64,000 nt of DNA from assembly GCA_013368325.1 (NCBI GenBank), contig JAACJK010000172.1, positions 395,593-459,592 of the forward strand. Reading direction: 5' to 3'. Below are positions 1 through 10,934 of this stretch, piece after piece (position 1 is the first letter of the stretch; each line of letters starts with the position of its first letter). The stretch comes from Ephemerocybe angulata (taxonomy: Eukaryota; Basidiomycota; Agaricomycetes; Agaricales; Psathyrellaceae). The position numbers and the translations under genes were made by a program. Under the pieces are notes generated by a model. The model had not been told where the DNA came from. It ran no database searches and was given only the letters and a program-made list of their open reading frames with translations.

Positions 1-59
1 CTTGGTATGACAATGGCACACTCTTTCTAGAGATCTGTAGACTCACTGAACCTGTATAG

Positions 60-1114
60 CTCGCAAAGGGCGCCAATGCTGCTCGGTCCGATGATAACAA
101 GTCTTTGAAATCTGCAGTGATTGACTGGATCACTCCTATTGGCACTGTTCTTCGGCCACCAATCAACAGAAACCAGAAGGAGGGACGTGGTTTCCACCAC
201 GATGTTACTGGAAGACTGTTCTGTCCGACGGATTACGACTGGAGCGACGCAAGGTTCGGAACAATGGGTCTCTATGGTCGGCTTCGAGTACTTATGCCTT
301 CATCATTTCCTGCTACAGTGTTAGACAACAGTTGCGCTCAGGCCAGCTAGTCGCTACTGGGGGCCAATTTTCATTGTTCCTCTACGAAAACTATACATAC
401 GATCCAGATAATTATTGGATGGGATTGTTTCGAAGTAATCTCATGGTGCTGGTGAGCCTGAGAATACCCCGCTACTTTCCACCCTACTCACCTCCCTGGT
501 TACTAACCAGGGATATAAACATGTTTTTATTAGCCCAAGCTCTGCTAGTGGAGGAGAAACGCGGGCCACGCGCTCCGGAAATGCTCAGCTACACGGAATG
601 AGGCGTGTGACGGTAGGATCGCTTGCCTATGTTGCAACCATGGTGCGTCCTTAGTCTCTTCATTCCTGTTCGGCGTATATTTACGATGATTCTGCACATT
701 ACTCCTACAAAGCTACGATTTGTATTGAGCTCTCAACGTGTTTTCACCAAAGAGGCGATAGATTCCGAGATATTTTTCGAAACGGTTCTTGATGCGCTGA
801 ACGATCCGGAGGAAAAGGAGGAGGTCGCCGATCTCCTTCGCTGGTGGGACAGGTGAATTACATTGTGCATAATTGTTTCTTGAGAGGTATTGCTCACGAC
901 TTTGCCTAGTATAATATTCCCAGAGCATGCATACTATCATGGCCCAGGAAAGAGGCCCTTGCTCGCTACTTCGGCGCTTGCCAAGATGAAGCAGCGCAGG
1001 AAAATGCTGAAGGCGAAGGAGAAGGAGAACCAGGAACGACAGAGAGCTGTCCTGCAACCAGTGCAGCCTCCTGCTGGCCCATCATCGGGCTCAGGTGCTG
1101 GTGTCGGGCGGTAA
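60..1114 (+). CDS. DUF6698-like protein, 3' part of gene
   Basis: The 5' end lies outside the window. Exons 60-253, 325-451, 511-642, 713-852 and 910-1114 join in one frame and end at TGA/TAA 1112-1114. The product has the pattern of a large Agaricomycete family of unknown function that I recall as DUF6698: ARSDDNKSLK, then GFHHDVTGRLFCP, then LFLYENYTYDP, then YKHVFISPSSA, then SGNAQLHGM, then RFVLSS and a WWD near the end. The Lys/Gln-rich tail is divergent. A complete relative lies at 25608-27092 on the other strand with the same four intron positions in this stretch, which supports the model. Function is unknown. The family label is from memory; the exon model is well supported. Confidence 0.7.
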
Positions 1115-1410
1115 CAGTGCTTGCTCCTCTTCCTCCTCGTCGATTCGATTCTGGGCTCGTTGACGTTGATTCTGGGTTTTGATATCTTACCGCCTTGGCA
1201 TGTACATCTTGTATCATTCACCTTCTTCTTCTAATTCCATACGAGCTGAGTTTGACAAATACATCTTATTTCGATAGAGGAAGCGGCCGATGGATGGGTG
1301 GGATCAAGTAGTATCCGGAGGCTATTCAAGGTAATACGCACAAATCGGCACGATTGGGACTGGAGATCTCTTTGGGGAGACAAGGGAGACTGATAAACAT
1401 TGGTACAACA

Positions 1411-1478
1411 GTGGAGCCAGATCAAGGAGAGATACACAATATCAGTGGGGCGAGATCAAGGAGAGATACACAATATAT
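1411..1478. repeat. Two-copy tandem repeat, period 34 bp
   Basis: Two copies of a unit containing GATCAAGGAGAGATACACAA start at about 1411 and 1445. It lies in the otherwise gene-free stretch 1115-1769, which also has a short GGGC/GGTA-rich run near 1530. Confidence 0.7.
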
Positions 1479-1769
1479 AAGTTGAGGGCCTAGGTATGTC
1501 AGTCGGTGGAAGAGCAGGGAGGGTGGAGGGCGGGCGGGTAGGTAGGTAGGTTACAGGTAATAGCTAGGATATGTGGAGATGACAGGCACCAGATTCTGGG
1601 CTACACATTATAGGAGAAATTTGAACGACCGAATGAGAAATACGAGAGCTGGGTGTACGGGTATGGAAGGGGGTAGTGTGGTGCAAAATGAGAGTCACGG
1701 CGCGCAACGTTGCATTAGTCGCCTCAGGGACCGGCGATAGTACCTACATAAAGAAAGGTCGGGTGAGTA

Positions 1770-2150
1770 TCATGATAGGCATTGTCGCGAGCGGAAAGGA
1801 AACTCCTTACTACTACTACTACTTCCACCTTCGCCTTCGCTTGTCGCCACCATGTGGATCGCACTCGTCATCTTGTCAACGATCTCAAATTGCTTGGTGA
1901 GAACCAGATATGTTGCCAACTCCGTCAGGTTCCGTACGACAGCGTTGTAATCTGCTGCCGCGATGTGCAGCATATTTTCCGCCTGCGCAAGGTTGGAGGA
2001 CGCGGACTCGAGCCTAGAGAGTGCAGTGCCTATCGCGGCTTCCGGGCGGATCCCTGTGCACCAGCCAAGAGACGAGTGAAACTCGGTGCCAGCCCTGCCA
2101 ACTCTGTGAGATGGGGATGGGGGCCCAGTCGATACCGAAGGCGATGTCAT
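1770..2150 (-). CDS. Small hypothetical protein (126 aa)
   Basis: Single open frame on the minus strand. The ATG at 2150-2148 (MTSPSVSTG) is chosen because the upstream in-frame extension is Pro/Ser/Phe low-complexity and looks like a leader. A Pro/Ser-rich start is followed by an amphipathic, Ala/Leu-rich segment (EAAIGTALSRLESASSNLAQ and onward) that could form a helical hairpin, then a Ser-run and a basic end. No family recognised. It could be a chance frame; the helical composition is the only support. Confidence 0.4.
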   Translation of the reverse strand: MTSPSVSTGPPSPSHRVGRAGTEFHSSLGWCTGIRPEAAIGTALSRLESASSNLAQAENMLHIAAADYNAVVRNLTELATYLVLTKQFEIVDKMTSAIHMVATSEGEGGSSSSSKEFPFRSRQCLS

Positions 2151-3036
2151 GGCGTTTGGAAATGCCGGGTGGAGGCCTGAGGCAAGAATGTCGTGGTTTT
2201 GGAGGGAAGGAGAATAGGCTTTGAACCGAGAAGGTAGAAGATAGAAGGGAAGGTAAGTGATGAAAGAAGGGGAGGAAGGGGACAAGGGAAAGAAAGGCAA
2301 GCTGTTGTTTATGTGGCTCGGTCCCAATTCGTTTTATTTACAGGTGCTGGCACTTTCCATTCCCACCGTGGTCACAATATGACGAGTCGTGCCCACGATT
2401 GCCATTTGCGCCCAGTCTCCAACCTCTACTCTATTTCAAGCTTCACGACCTGGCTGGCCACCGATAGCCAGGTACCCTTTCAGTCATCTACTACTTTGCT
2501 TCTTCCTGCCCCCTCCCTCCCGAGTTCTATCCCCATTCCCCCTTTCAGTTGTACGCCGCCCTTCCGACAGAGAGAATGCGCAAGGTACCCGCTGGGCGGC
2601 GCTGGCTCCATCGAAAGTTGGTAGCTAGAATGCCCGCCACCGTGACATTAATTCAAGTTGGATGTTGCCCGGACTGAATTGTTTATCGTAATGTGGGCTA
2701 CATTCCAAGCAATTTTCCGGGTCAAATAGCTAATAATTCTGTCGCGGAAGGCTGCCGATTTGAAATTCCTCGCGCATTGAATGGATTCAAGGTTGAAGCG
2801 TGGAAGGCTCCAAAAGCGTGCCGGAACATAAGCGCTTGAGCGACAGCTTGGACCATCCGCTTAAAAGCAGCTGGGTAGCCATCTGTCTGAGCCATCGGTC
2901 GCGTCTCCGTTTCCCCCACTCCATCCAGCCCCAGCCATTCCTTCATCTCCCCCTTTCTTCGCTCTTCTCCTTCTCTCCCGGTCGTCTCGGTCCTTCTCGC
3001 TCTTCTCGCTCCTCCCTCGCTCTTCTTGGCGCGACC
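2151..3036. other. Intergenic, no gene seen
   Basis: I see no convincing gene. The last 150 bases before 3037 are a pyrimidine-rich tract (CTTCTC-type) typical of fungal promoters just upstream of a start codon. Confidence 0.5.
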
Positions 3037-4585
3037 ATGGGGTCGTATGCGGCACCTTCCCCAATCACGACCCCAACTGCACCGACTCGACCTTTTTTCG
3101 GTAATCAACCTTTTTTCGAGCCTCTCCTCGCAAGCGAGCTTCAACAGCGCGTTCAGGACCTAAACACCCACGCCTACTCCACTGTTCTAGGAGGCATTGA
3201 ACATGCCCAGGCATACCTCGAGGAGGAAACTGATGCAGGACCTCTCCCTCCGGATTTCTATGTCATCACCATGCCGATGTCGATGGATGCCCCTCCCCCT
3301 TCATACAGCTCAGTACCCCCTGTCGACTGGCGATGGAACTTTGAACAGTCTAATCGGCGCTTGAGCATTCTCATCGACCCTGCGGTCATCCTTCAGGGCC
3401 GTCTCCAAGCTGAAGACGAGCGAGCTTCCCGAAACATCGTAAGCCTCCAACCAGCTCTAAGAGTACACGAGACGCTAACCCTCAAGGGATTCTAGCTGAT
3501 ATCACCGTCGTCCTCTCAAGAGTCGATCACGACCACCACCATCGCCATGCCCTCAGGCGGCCGAGACAAAGACCATCCCAATTCCATATCTTCATGCCTG
3601 GAAGGTTTAAGTCTCAGTACCGACGGAGCATCGCCTACCACTACCAACTGTGACCAGCCATTGGTCCAGAAGTATGTGATAAAAGAGGTGCGTTTTTCTA
3701 TTATGTTATTTTTACTTGAAGACTGCTGAACGACATATTAGTTTGTGAGGAATGTTAAATCCGTCCTGACGAGAACGGGCACCGACCTACTCGGCAACAT
3801 AAGATCCCTCAGAGGAAGGCCTGCGCCAATTCAAGTGACGCCAGCATCTGCCGAAGACGCTCGTGATATGGATCTCACCACACCCCAGGACGACATCGCG
3901 AATACAGGCCCTCCAAGCCCCACCCCCAACTCGGGCCCCCAAGGCGGCGTCTTTTCTGGTAATCCCGGTGCTGGATACCACCCACTTGCCAGTGAAATTG
4001 GCAGCAGCCGGTTCCCGCGAGAGAAGGAGCGCCTCAACTTCCGTCCCCTTGGTCCCCGTCCCCTTGGTTCCCGTCCCCGACCGAGCCCTGATGCGGATGC
4101 GGAGCGTCAACATTGCACCAAAGCCAAACGCCCACGCCTCAACGACTACCGAGCTCACGAGAATGTGGAAGGGATGCACCCATTCGGACCGTTCGTCCTG
4201 AGCCGAGCCGCCCTTGAAGACCTCAGAGCTAGGTTTACGCCGAACCAAGTCTGCTGGTTACAGGAGTCTTTGTCCCATCAATCTACCCATCCACTCCACT
4301 ACAATCAGTAAGTGAACTTTCTGTCGGGGTCGGAACTGTTATACTAATCGCCTCTATAGGACGTGCGGTCAATGCGTCAGCCTGGGAATTAGAATGATCT
4401 ATGTTTTCCCTCCCTCCCATCCTTTCGTCCTTGTATTTGAAGGAGCATCTCTTGCCTCCCCTGGACGAAGGGTCCCCACCTCCCCTGGACGTGGAAGGAC
4501 CTCCCCTGGACGTGGAAGGGTCCCCACCTCCCCTGGACGTAGGAGGCCGGGGCTCAAGACACAGAAGGTTCGGAGGTTGGCGTAA
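3037..4585 (+). CDS. Hypothetical protein with SPGR repeats (about 461 aa)
   Basis: Four exons, 3037-3438, 3496-3687, 3742-4307 and 4360-4585, join in frame (1386 nt). The ATG at 3037 follows a pyrimidine-rich leader and a GACC context. The N-terminal part has PFFGNQPFFEPLL and a stretch on aromatic and acidic residues. The middle is Pro/Ser-rich with repeated LGPRPLGSRPRP. The last exon encodes four SPGR-type units (SPGRRVPTSPGRGRTSPGRG) and a basic end. Low-complexity, basic C-termini of this kind often bind nucleic acids, but that is only a guess. No known domain recognised. The fourth exon is the least certain. Confidence 0.5.
4441..4560 (+). repeat. Short tandem repeat encoding SPGR units
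   Basis: CTCCCCTGGACG recurs five times (near 4457, 4480, 4498, 4525 and related spacing), alternating with GGTCCCCAC/GGAAGGAC spacers. It lies inside the last exon of the preceding gene and keeps its frame. Confidence 0.75.
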
Positions 4586-5578
4586 TCCCGCATCCTTTCC
4601 ATCGCTTTCGCCTCTGCTCGCCCCACCAAGTCGGTATCATCATTCCCATTCGCTTCTGCTTCTTATCTTCGCTTGCGCTTGCTTCTTATCTTCGCTCGTT
4701 GTTGTCGCTGTCTCTTGTCACTTTCCCACTCGTTCGCTTGGTTTTATCTTTCGCACTCGCTTTCTTTCGCACACATTCGCTTTCTTACAGTACATTCGCT
4801 CACTTTCTAATAGCTTTCCTTCACTCACTCTTCTCGCCCTTCATCCTCTACCATCGCTTGCACCATAGCTCGTTGTTCCACATACATTTCCATCTCACAG
4901 CGCCACTCTTTCACCATCGCAGTCTTCACGTTCCTTGCTTCTTTTCTCGCATATCCATTCCTACTCTCTCAGCAACTAATAGATACTCTCCTCCTTCTTC
5001 CCACCTAGGCTAGCTTAGACTTGGACATATATTATATCAACCTTAACCCCCCTTCTCCCGTCCTGTCCCGGGTTTCTCAAGTCTACACCTGTATATATCC
5101 GTAGTGACTCCCGCCTATACCACCAGTGATCACCTATACACATTTTTGAATATAGATCCAACTACATGAGTACTGTTTGTGCTTGCAACTTGGTTGGCCC
5201 CTTCTTGCCCAAGCCAAGCGTCCACCAAGGATGGCCAGTGGGCGCCTCAAGGGCGCCTATTCTGTCCATTTTTGGAAGCTAGCTCACGTGGCAGTGCTGC
5301 CTCCAGACTTGATCGTGGACAGATCATCCATTTCTGCCTTGCCTCGACTTCCCTAAGCAAATATAACTAACCCAATATGTTAAAGTACCCTATTTCTATT
5401 TATTAACACCCATTTTGAGACTTCCAAAGTTGTTCTGTTCCAAGGAAAACAAGACGATGTTCAGGCCTAAGCATGTCAATGGGCCTGCCAAACAATCAAT
5501 CACAACGCACAACTTCATGACAGTGTCCGAGAATGTCAAGTTCAAGTTCGCTCTACTCTACCCTGGCTCTACCACACC
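4586..5578. other. Intergenic, pyrimidine-rich
   Basis: 4600-5000 is a long CTT/TCG-rich simple-sequence tract in which CTTATCTTCGCTTG-like words recur. No gene is seen. 5400-5578 is the likely promoter of the methyltransferase gene. Confidence 0.5.
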
Positions 5579-7099
5579 ATGACCGAGTCCGCTTACTACT
5601 ACGACCCTTATGATTTCATTAGCGATGACGAGTCTTCCGAAAGTATGGAAGAAGAGGACGATTACGAGATGGGCTCATCCGTTTGCAGTGACAAGACACC
5701 TAGCCAGGACTCTGCGAGCACGGTCTCCGGCGGGGACGACATGAGCATATCAGATGTCGCCTCCTCCTTTCAAGAGAAGAAGAACCGGGTGTTCAGCCCC
5801 GTACCAAGGCCGAGCACGATGAGCTCCTACTCGTATCACTCGTCCGAACGGTTCAGGACACCGTCACCGTCTAACCAATCGCTAACACCTTCAATGCGGG
5901 CCACCCTGGTTCGCCAGGAGTTCGGGCGCGACTTGAACACTTTCAGCGACGTGTACCGGCTACCTGCGGACGAGGAGGAGATGGACAGGCTGGGTACACA
6001 CTGCCATTTCCTCGTTATCGGACTTCGACTTAACATTGATTTTTTCTCAGAGAAGCAGCACAACATGCTCATAGATATCTTTGGCGCGAAGTATCCACCT
6101 CCAATGGGAGTTGCCCTTCGTCAAGGTCACTATGAGCCGACGAAAAAGGTACTCGAGCTTGGGAGTGGGGGTGGAGGCTGGTTTGTCTCTCCAAGCGTTG
6201 CCTGCCACTGAACTTCACTCAACCTGACTAACAGGATTAAAGACGTCTGTCGGGACTTTCCGTACTGTGAGGCTATCGCAGTGGACCTCATCCCAATAAG
6301 CGAGTAAGTCTCTTTAAACCCTTTGAATTGGCGCCCTCAAATTGGATGATATTGACGTATCTTCCAGAGCGGAGGATGATTTCCCACCTAACCTGAGGTA
6401 TTTTCTACCATTTTGTGATGTGGTACACTTCCTCATCCGAAGTTCCATAGGATGGAGATAGATGACCTGAACAAAGGCATTGAACATTTTTACGACCAGT
6501 TCGACGTCGTCCACAGTCGGCTGATCGCTTTCGGGGTAAGTAACAGTCCCCCAAGTTTTTTTCCTCATCTTCTGAGTCCTGACTGCCGCCATCTAGATTC
6601 GTGACTATCACCGACTTGTGGAGCACGTCGCTCGCGTTCTCCGGCCGAGGGGCCTCATTGAAATACAAGAGTATGATTTCCAAACCTACGGCAGGGACGA
6701 GAAAGTTATTCCTGCGAACACTACTGATCCCCTCGGCACTCACCCTTGGTGGGCCACCTTTCTCGCACACCTCCGCGAAGCCGTCATCGCATCAGGAGGA
6801 GATACCACGGCCGCAACAAATATGCAAGGCTGGATACAAGGGCACGAAGCATTCGAAAACGTTGTCTATAAAGACGTCTGGCTGCCCGTCATCCCGGGGA
6901 ATTGCAGGCGGTACCAGGAAGACATATATACAAGGATGAAAGACGATATCATGGTATGTTATAGGCTCTCTTAACTAGAACTTTTGTCGTGGTCATGGTT
7001 GACGACATCTCTCTAGGCTTTCCTGCGTTCATCCAAGCCCCTTATCATGGGGAACGGCGTCTCCGAGCAGCGATACGAATACCTTGTCCACCACACCGT
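5579..7099 (+). pseudogene. SAM-dependent methyltransferase, split by LTR retrotransposon (5' part)
   Basis: Exons 5579-6180, 6235-6303, 6368-6397, 6451-6535, 6597-6953 and 7017-7099 join in frame; the retrotransposon cuts the sixth. The N-terminus is acidic and Ser-rich, resembling fungal LaeA/TAM-type methyltransferases. The SAM-binding motif I is VLELGSGGGGW, followed by AIAVDLIP (acidic end of beta-2), FDVVHSR (motif II region) and RVLRPRGLIEIQEYD (motif III). The remaining 34 codons lie at 19499-19604; all seven pieces total 1332 nt, an exact multiple of three. In the present allele the frame runs into the LTR and stops at 7200-7202 after 33 LTR-encoded residues. Substrate cannot be told. 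Whether the altered product works is unknown. Confidence 0.85.
7095..7099. repeat. Target-site duplication, left copy
   Basis: ACCGT directly before the left LTR. The matching copy follows the right LTR (19494/19495-19498). CCGT is four bases if LTRs are read TG...CA, five if the terminal A is counted as target. Confidence 0.85.
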
Positions 7100-8711
7100 T
7101 GATACGACCGTAGTCGTAAAACGGCGTTTTTGGCGTATAAACCATGCAAACCTGTACGAAAGTACTGTCGGGGTCACCAGCACCGAGCTCTCGAGCCTAT
7201 AAACTAGGAAAGAGGTTCGTCAGGTACCTAGTACGCCTCACTCGCCAGTACAAGAGAGCCGTTAGACAGTATCAGACCCGAGGATAAGGTAGCAAGCGGG
7301 CGGCGCGGTTAAGCGCCCACGCGAGCGCCTAGTCCTCGCACACCCTTTCTGGCGAAATGCCCACTAAAATCGGTCTGATTCTGCGGGCCTACGTACAGGA
7401 GCATCCTACCTACGCTACGCGTTCGTCGCTTGGGTATAGCACTTCGCTACGTCGTCACCTCCTCCTCCTCTTCCTCCTCCGTCGTACCGGCCTTCTACCT
7501 CGTTCTGCGGTTGTGTGGATGCGTTGCGGACGGTTCCAAAGCGTCAAGAGGTCTCCTACCCTCGGAAGGGAGAAACCTCCGACACCCCGGTCCACAGTGG
7601 GGTCACCCGATGGTCGTTACACATTGGTTAGAAGCGCGTACCGTGCAGCCGGAGGAAATCCATCTCGGCAAAGGTACGCGCGTCGTCCTAAAAGAACAAG
7701 TCTTTTGTTAGTCGCACTGCCTTGAGAACCTGAAGTCCTCGAGGTCAGTAATCGAAGCCCGTTGGCGGAATGCCGGTCTCGAAGAACAAGACTACGTACC
7801 TTGTGGGAGGAGCTTCCTCCACCAGATTGGGCAGTTCCGATGCGGAACGGGCGTTAACCCGTGATTAAATCCGCATCGGCCCACCAGTACTTCGCTCGGC
7901 AGGGCTCGAGAAGCCCTTTGCGAAGTGGTCACCAGGGCGCGCGGTGTACGCGCGTCCCACAGCAGGCCTTTGGGCATCCACACGAAATCTGTACCATATA
8001 ATCTGTGATCGAGAAAATGTAACATTAGCATACGGTACCCCGAATTTACGACTCACCTTCGTCTGGACTCTCCTCCTATCGACTTTGTCTATCCCTGCTC
8101 TCGCGAACACCGTCGCGATCGAGCTGCCTGCCGACCTCTCCCACCGGCGCCTAACCATCTCCCGTCTTCGTCAACGAACTCGATCCTTCGCGATCTAAAC
8201 CGATCCGTCCCCTCTGGTCTTCATCTCCGTGCCCCTACCACCCTCCTAGACCCTCGTCAGTCACCGATCTCCTCAATCGAGGACTCACCTGCGTTCTACG
8301 GTCTTCGCGTACCTCATCGTCGAGGTCCAAGCCATCCTTTCCCGTTTTGGGGCCTTAGTCATCCCGCCATCAGCCGCGGCCCACAGCCACTCAGCGCTTG
8401 TGACGGCGCTTAAGTCTGGGTGTCCTCGGAAGCCGTTTCCTGGGCTCAGTTTGTAGCCGATAAAATCCAAATAAATTCTATAAAGTCGGAATTTATTCTT
8501 GGTTCGTGAAAGTACTCTTCGTTTGAGTTCGCGAGTATCCGTTTGCGTTAGAAACCGTGTTTATAGTCTATCAGAGGTACTAGAGTGTCTCTAGTTCTGA
8601 ATATATAAGACTATTATTCTATCTGCGTGTGTGTAAGGCTACTCTAAGTCAAGAGAGTCTTTTGGGGTTGTGTTGTGAGCGATATTCCGCGCTCACGTCC
8701 CCGTCTCATCA
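7100..8711 (+). repeat. 5' LTR (1612 bp)
   Basis: Starts TGATACGACC and ends CCGTCTCATCA, giving TGAT...ATCA ends. It matches 17883-19494 over its full length as far as I compared, including every translated frame longer than 60 codons. The small open frames inside (for example at 7357) are duplicated in both LTRs and I do not regard them as genes. Confidence 0.95.
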
Positions 8712-8713
8712 TC

Positions 8714-8731
8714 TGGAGCCCACCGCGAGGG
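8714..8731 (+). promoter_or_regulatory. Candidate primer-binding site
   Basis: Two bases after the 5' LTR the sequence reads TGGAGCCCACCGCGAGGG. TGG is complementary to a tRNA CCA end, as expected for minus-strand priming. I could not assign the tRNA; it is not the usual initiator-Met type (TGGTATC...). Confidence 0.5.
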
Positions 8732-8844
8732 GATTAAATCATATTGGTTAATTCCTTCGCTGCAAACACCGTTGAGGACCGAACTCGTATCCTGTTCGTG
8801 TTCGAGCTAGTCACAGCTCAGTACATTCGAGCCCAAGTCTGTAG

Positions 8845-10881
8845 GGCGTTGTCAAAGTGAGCCGTCCGTCAGGTTCACGTACCACTAGAGGGACTCGTAG
8901 TCGAAGTCCGTCACCTCCCGTTAATTGGCGTGTCTCGCCTCTACGTGCAGCGAAAGCGGCAAGAGCAGCGCAGAAAGCAGCCGAAAAGTTAGGAGCGTCT
9001 CCGTCCTCGGCTAGCTCGCCTCCACGAGTCAACTTCCAGGGAGTTTTCAACTTCCAGTTAGAGCAGCCCCATTTTCCAGCTCTCCCAGTCTCGCCTGAAG
9101 GCAACCCGTCGGACGACGAGAAAGAGGTCGATAACCTCCTAGCTCCGTCAGATTCGTCCCACAAAAGTTCGAGTTCGGAAAGCGTTTCGTCTAAGTCAGA
9201 CGAGTACGAGTCAAGTGCAGCCGCGAGCGAACCACCCCCGTACACGGAAGTCAGTCCGTACGTCCCAGGAGCGTTTGTAACACCTCCTCAGACACCCCCG
9301 CCAGTCAAATCACGTAAAACTCGTCGTAAGAAAGTAAAACGAGAGCGTGTGGTAGTCATGTCCAATAATAAACCTCGTATGCCCGCCCCGTACGGCAAGA
9401 ATCATCCTACTTATGACCCAGAAGAACCTGGTTCGGCTCATCGGTTCTTTGACCAAGTAGAGATGGCCGCCAAGGAAGCTGGTATTGATACGGATGATGC
9501 CCAGGTTATCAAATGGGCATTGTCATATCTGCCGGACAGTGTGGGCAAGCGTTGGTCGATCTTAGCTACAAGCGGCGCGACCCAGCGAAAGTTCAGCGAG
9601 TGGAAAGCAGAGGTCATGAAGACCCTTCCACGTCGTGCCCAAGAAGAAGCTGGTGCGCTGTCCCGTTTGGACGCGTTAGTTTCGAAGTGGTCTCGCGACC
9701 AGGTCAGTAGGCATGACCGCTCGAACTTCTTCGAGTTCTCGTTGGGTTTCCAGGCTGAAGCCAAGGCTGTCGAGGGTGTAGTCTCGAATCGAGAATTGGT
9801 CCGTATGTACCTGCGGTGTCTTACCCCATCGTTCCGGGAGCGACTACAAGACAGTCTCACCCCAGGTGCCAATACGAAAGACGAAGACCCCTACCCTTAC
9901 GCCGATGTAATTAAAAAGTCGCGCGAGTTGGTGGTAGGTGGTACTACGGGACCGTTCGGAGATCTCAGTTATGAGCCTTCCACGTCAGACTATACCCGGG
10001 TTAAGCTCGAGTCGAGTGGGGGTGCTGGTACGTCGAGGGTGGTTGAGAACATCAAGATCAAGCAAGAGGAAATGGAAAGTAATTTCCAGACCCTCTGTAG
10101 CAAGATGGATGTTCTGGGAGTGCAGTTAAAAGAGGCGTTGTCGAAACCTGATCCCTCGTACTCCGCGCCTGTCTTCCAGCAAGGAATTGCGCAACCACGC
10201 ACTTACGCTCCCGCGCACCCCACCCAACGGCCTCGTCAAGGCATGTACACTCGGCCCTCGAACAATCCGTTTAATACCCCGCCTCGTATTTGTTACTATT
10301 GCCACGTCGAGGGACATATGCTCATGGCATGTCCTGTTCTCGACGCAGACAAGGCAAGTGGGCGGGTCACACAGCAGGGCTACAACATCTTCGTAAACCA
10401 TCGGCAGCTCTCGAAAGATAGCCCCGATGGTTTGAGTATGAAGCAAAGGGCCGATGCGATTTTAGCCGGGACGTATAACCCACCCGCTTCGATCAACCTT
10501 CTCACTGCAGAGGATTGGGGAGCTTCGGAGGAAAATACTATGGTATTTTTCCAGTCTGAACCCGAACACGTCCCCATGGCAGTGTTCCAGCAGTCTATGG
10601 AGCGCCTACGTGCAGACACACAGGGTGCTATCCATAATCTAACCAATCAGTTGCTCACTACGTTGCGTCCGTTGGCTACGGCGTCTGTGCCAGCGCCCGC
10701 GCCTAATTACGCGCCCATGTCGTACTCGTCCGCTCCACCTGAACAATCTGCTTCGGTACCCGCGTCAGAGGTCAAGGATATGTTCCAGGTGTTGACGCGG
10801 AGGCTGGATAACCTGGAACAGCACCAGATCCAAACCCGCAGTCAAGGAGCGACGAACGAGGGTTTTCGCGGGGCCCTCTAA
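8845..10881 (+). CDS. gag: Gag-like capsid/nucleocapsid protein
   Basis: Open frame from 8845 (after TAG 8842) to TAA 10879-10881. It has no ATG until 9358 (MSNNKPRM), which is the conservative start and gives about 507 aa. The upstream 170 codons are Ser/Pro/Arg-rich and look coding, so a non-AUG start or a spliced leader is possible. The central part (KWALSYLPDSVGKRW onward) resembles the retrotransposon gag capsid region. A CCHC zinc knuckle, CYYCHVEGHMLMACP (CX2CX4HX4C), is at about 10285-10332. It should package the element RNA. The following protease frame is offset by -1 and overlaps its end. Confidence 0.85.
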   Translation, partial: GVVKVSRPSGSRTTRGTRSRSPSPPVNWRVSPLRAAKAARAAQKAAEKLGASPSSASSPPRVNFQGVFNFQLEQPHFPALPVSPEGNPSDDEKEVDNLLAPSDSSHKSSSSESVSSKSDEYESSAAASEPPPYTEVSPYVPGAFVTPPQTPPPVKSRKTRRKKVKRERVVVMSNNKPRMPAPYGKNHPTYDPEEPGSAHRFFDQVEMAAKEAGIDTDDAQVIKWALSYLPDSVGKRWSILATSGATQRKFSEWKAEVMKTLPRRAQEEAGALSRLDALVSKWSRDQVSRHDRSNFFEFSLGFQAEAKAVEGVVSNRELVRMYLRCLTPSFRERLQDSLTPGANTKDEDPYPYADVIKKSRELVVGGTTGPFGDLSYEPSTSDYTRVKLESSGGAGTSRVVENIKIKQEEMESNFQTLCSKMDVLGVQLKEALSKPDPSYSAPVFQQGIAQPRTYAPAHPTQRPRQGMYTRPSNNPFNTPPRICYYCHVEGHMLMACPVLDADKASGRVTQQGYNIFVNHRQLSKDSPDGLSMKQRADAILAGTYNPPASINLLTAEDWGASEENTMVFFQSEPEHVPMAVFQQSMERLRADTQGAIHNLTNQLLTTLRPLATASVPAPAPNYAPMSYSSAPPEQSASVPASEVKDMFQVLTRRLDNLEQHQIQTRSQGATNEGFRGAL

Positions 10882-10934
10882 AAAGGGGGCCGCCACATCC
10901 AAGCACGAAAGAGAAGGGTGAGCAAGCACAGGTC

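Noticed and set aside
4401..5013. Ser/Leu/Phe-rich frames that might be a membrane protein
   Set aside because: They come from a CTT/TCG pyrimidine tract and lack splice structure; the last exon of the upstream gene uses another frame.
7357..8470. Several 60-122 codon frames inside the LTRs
   Set aside because: They occur identically in both LTRs because the LTRs are duplicates, overlap each other on both strands and show no motif; LTRs normally carry control signals, not genes.
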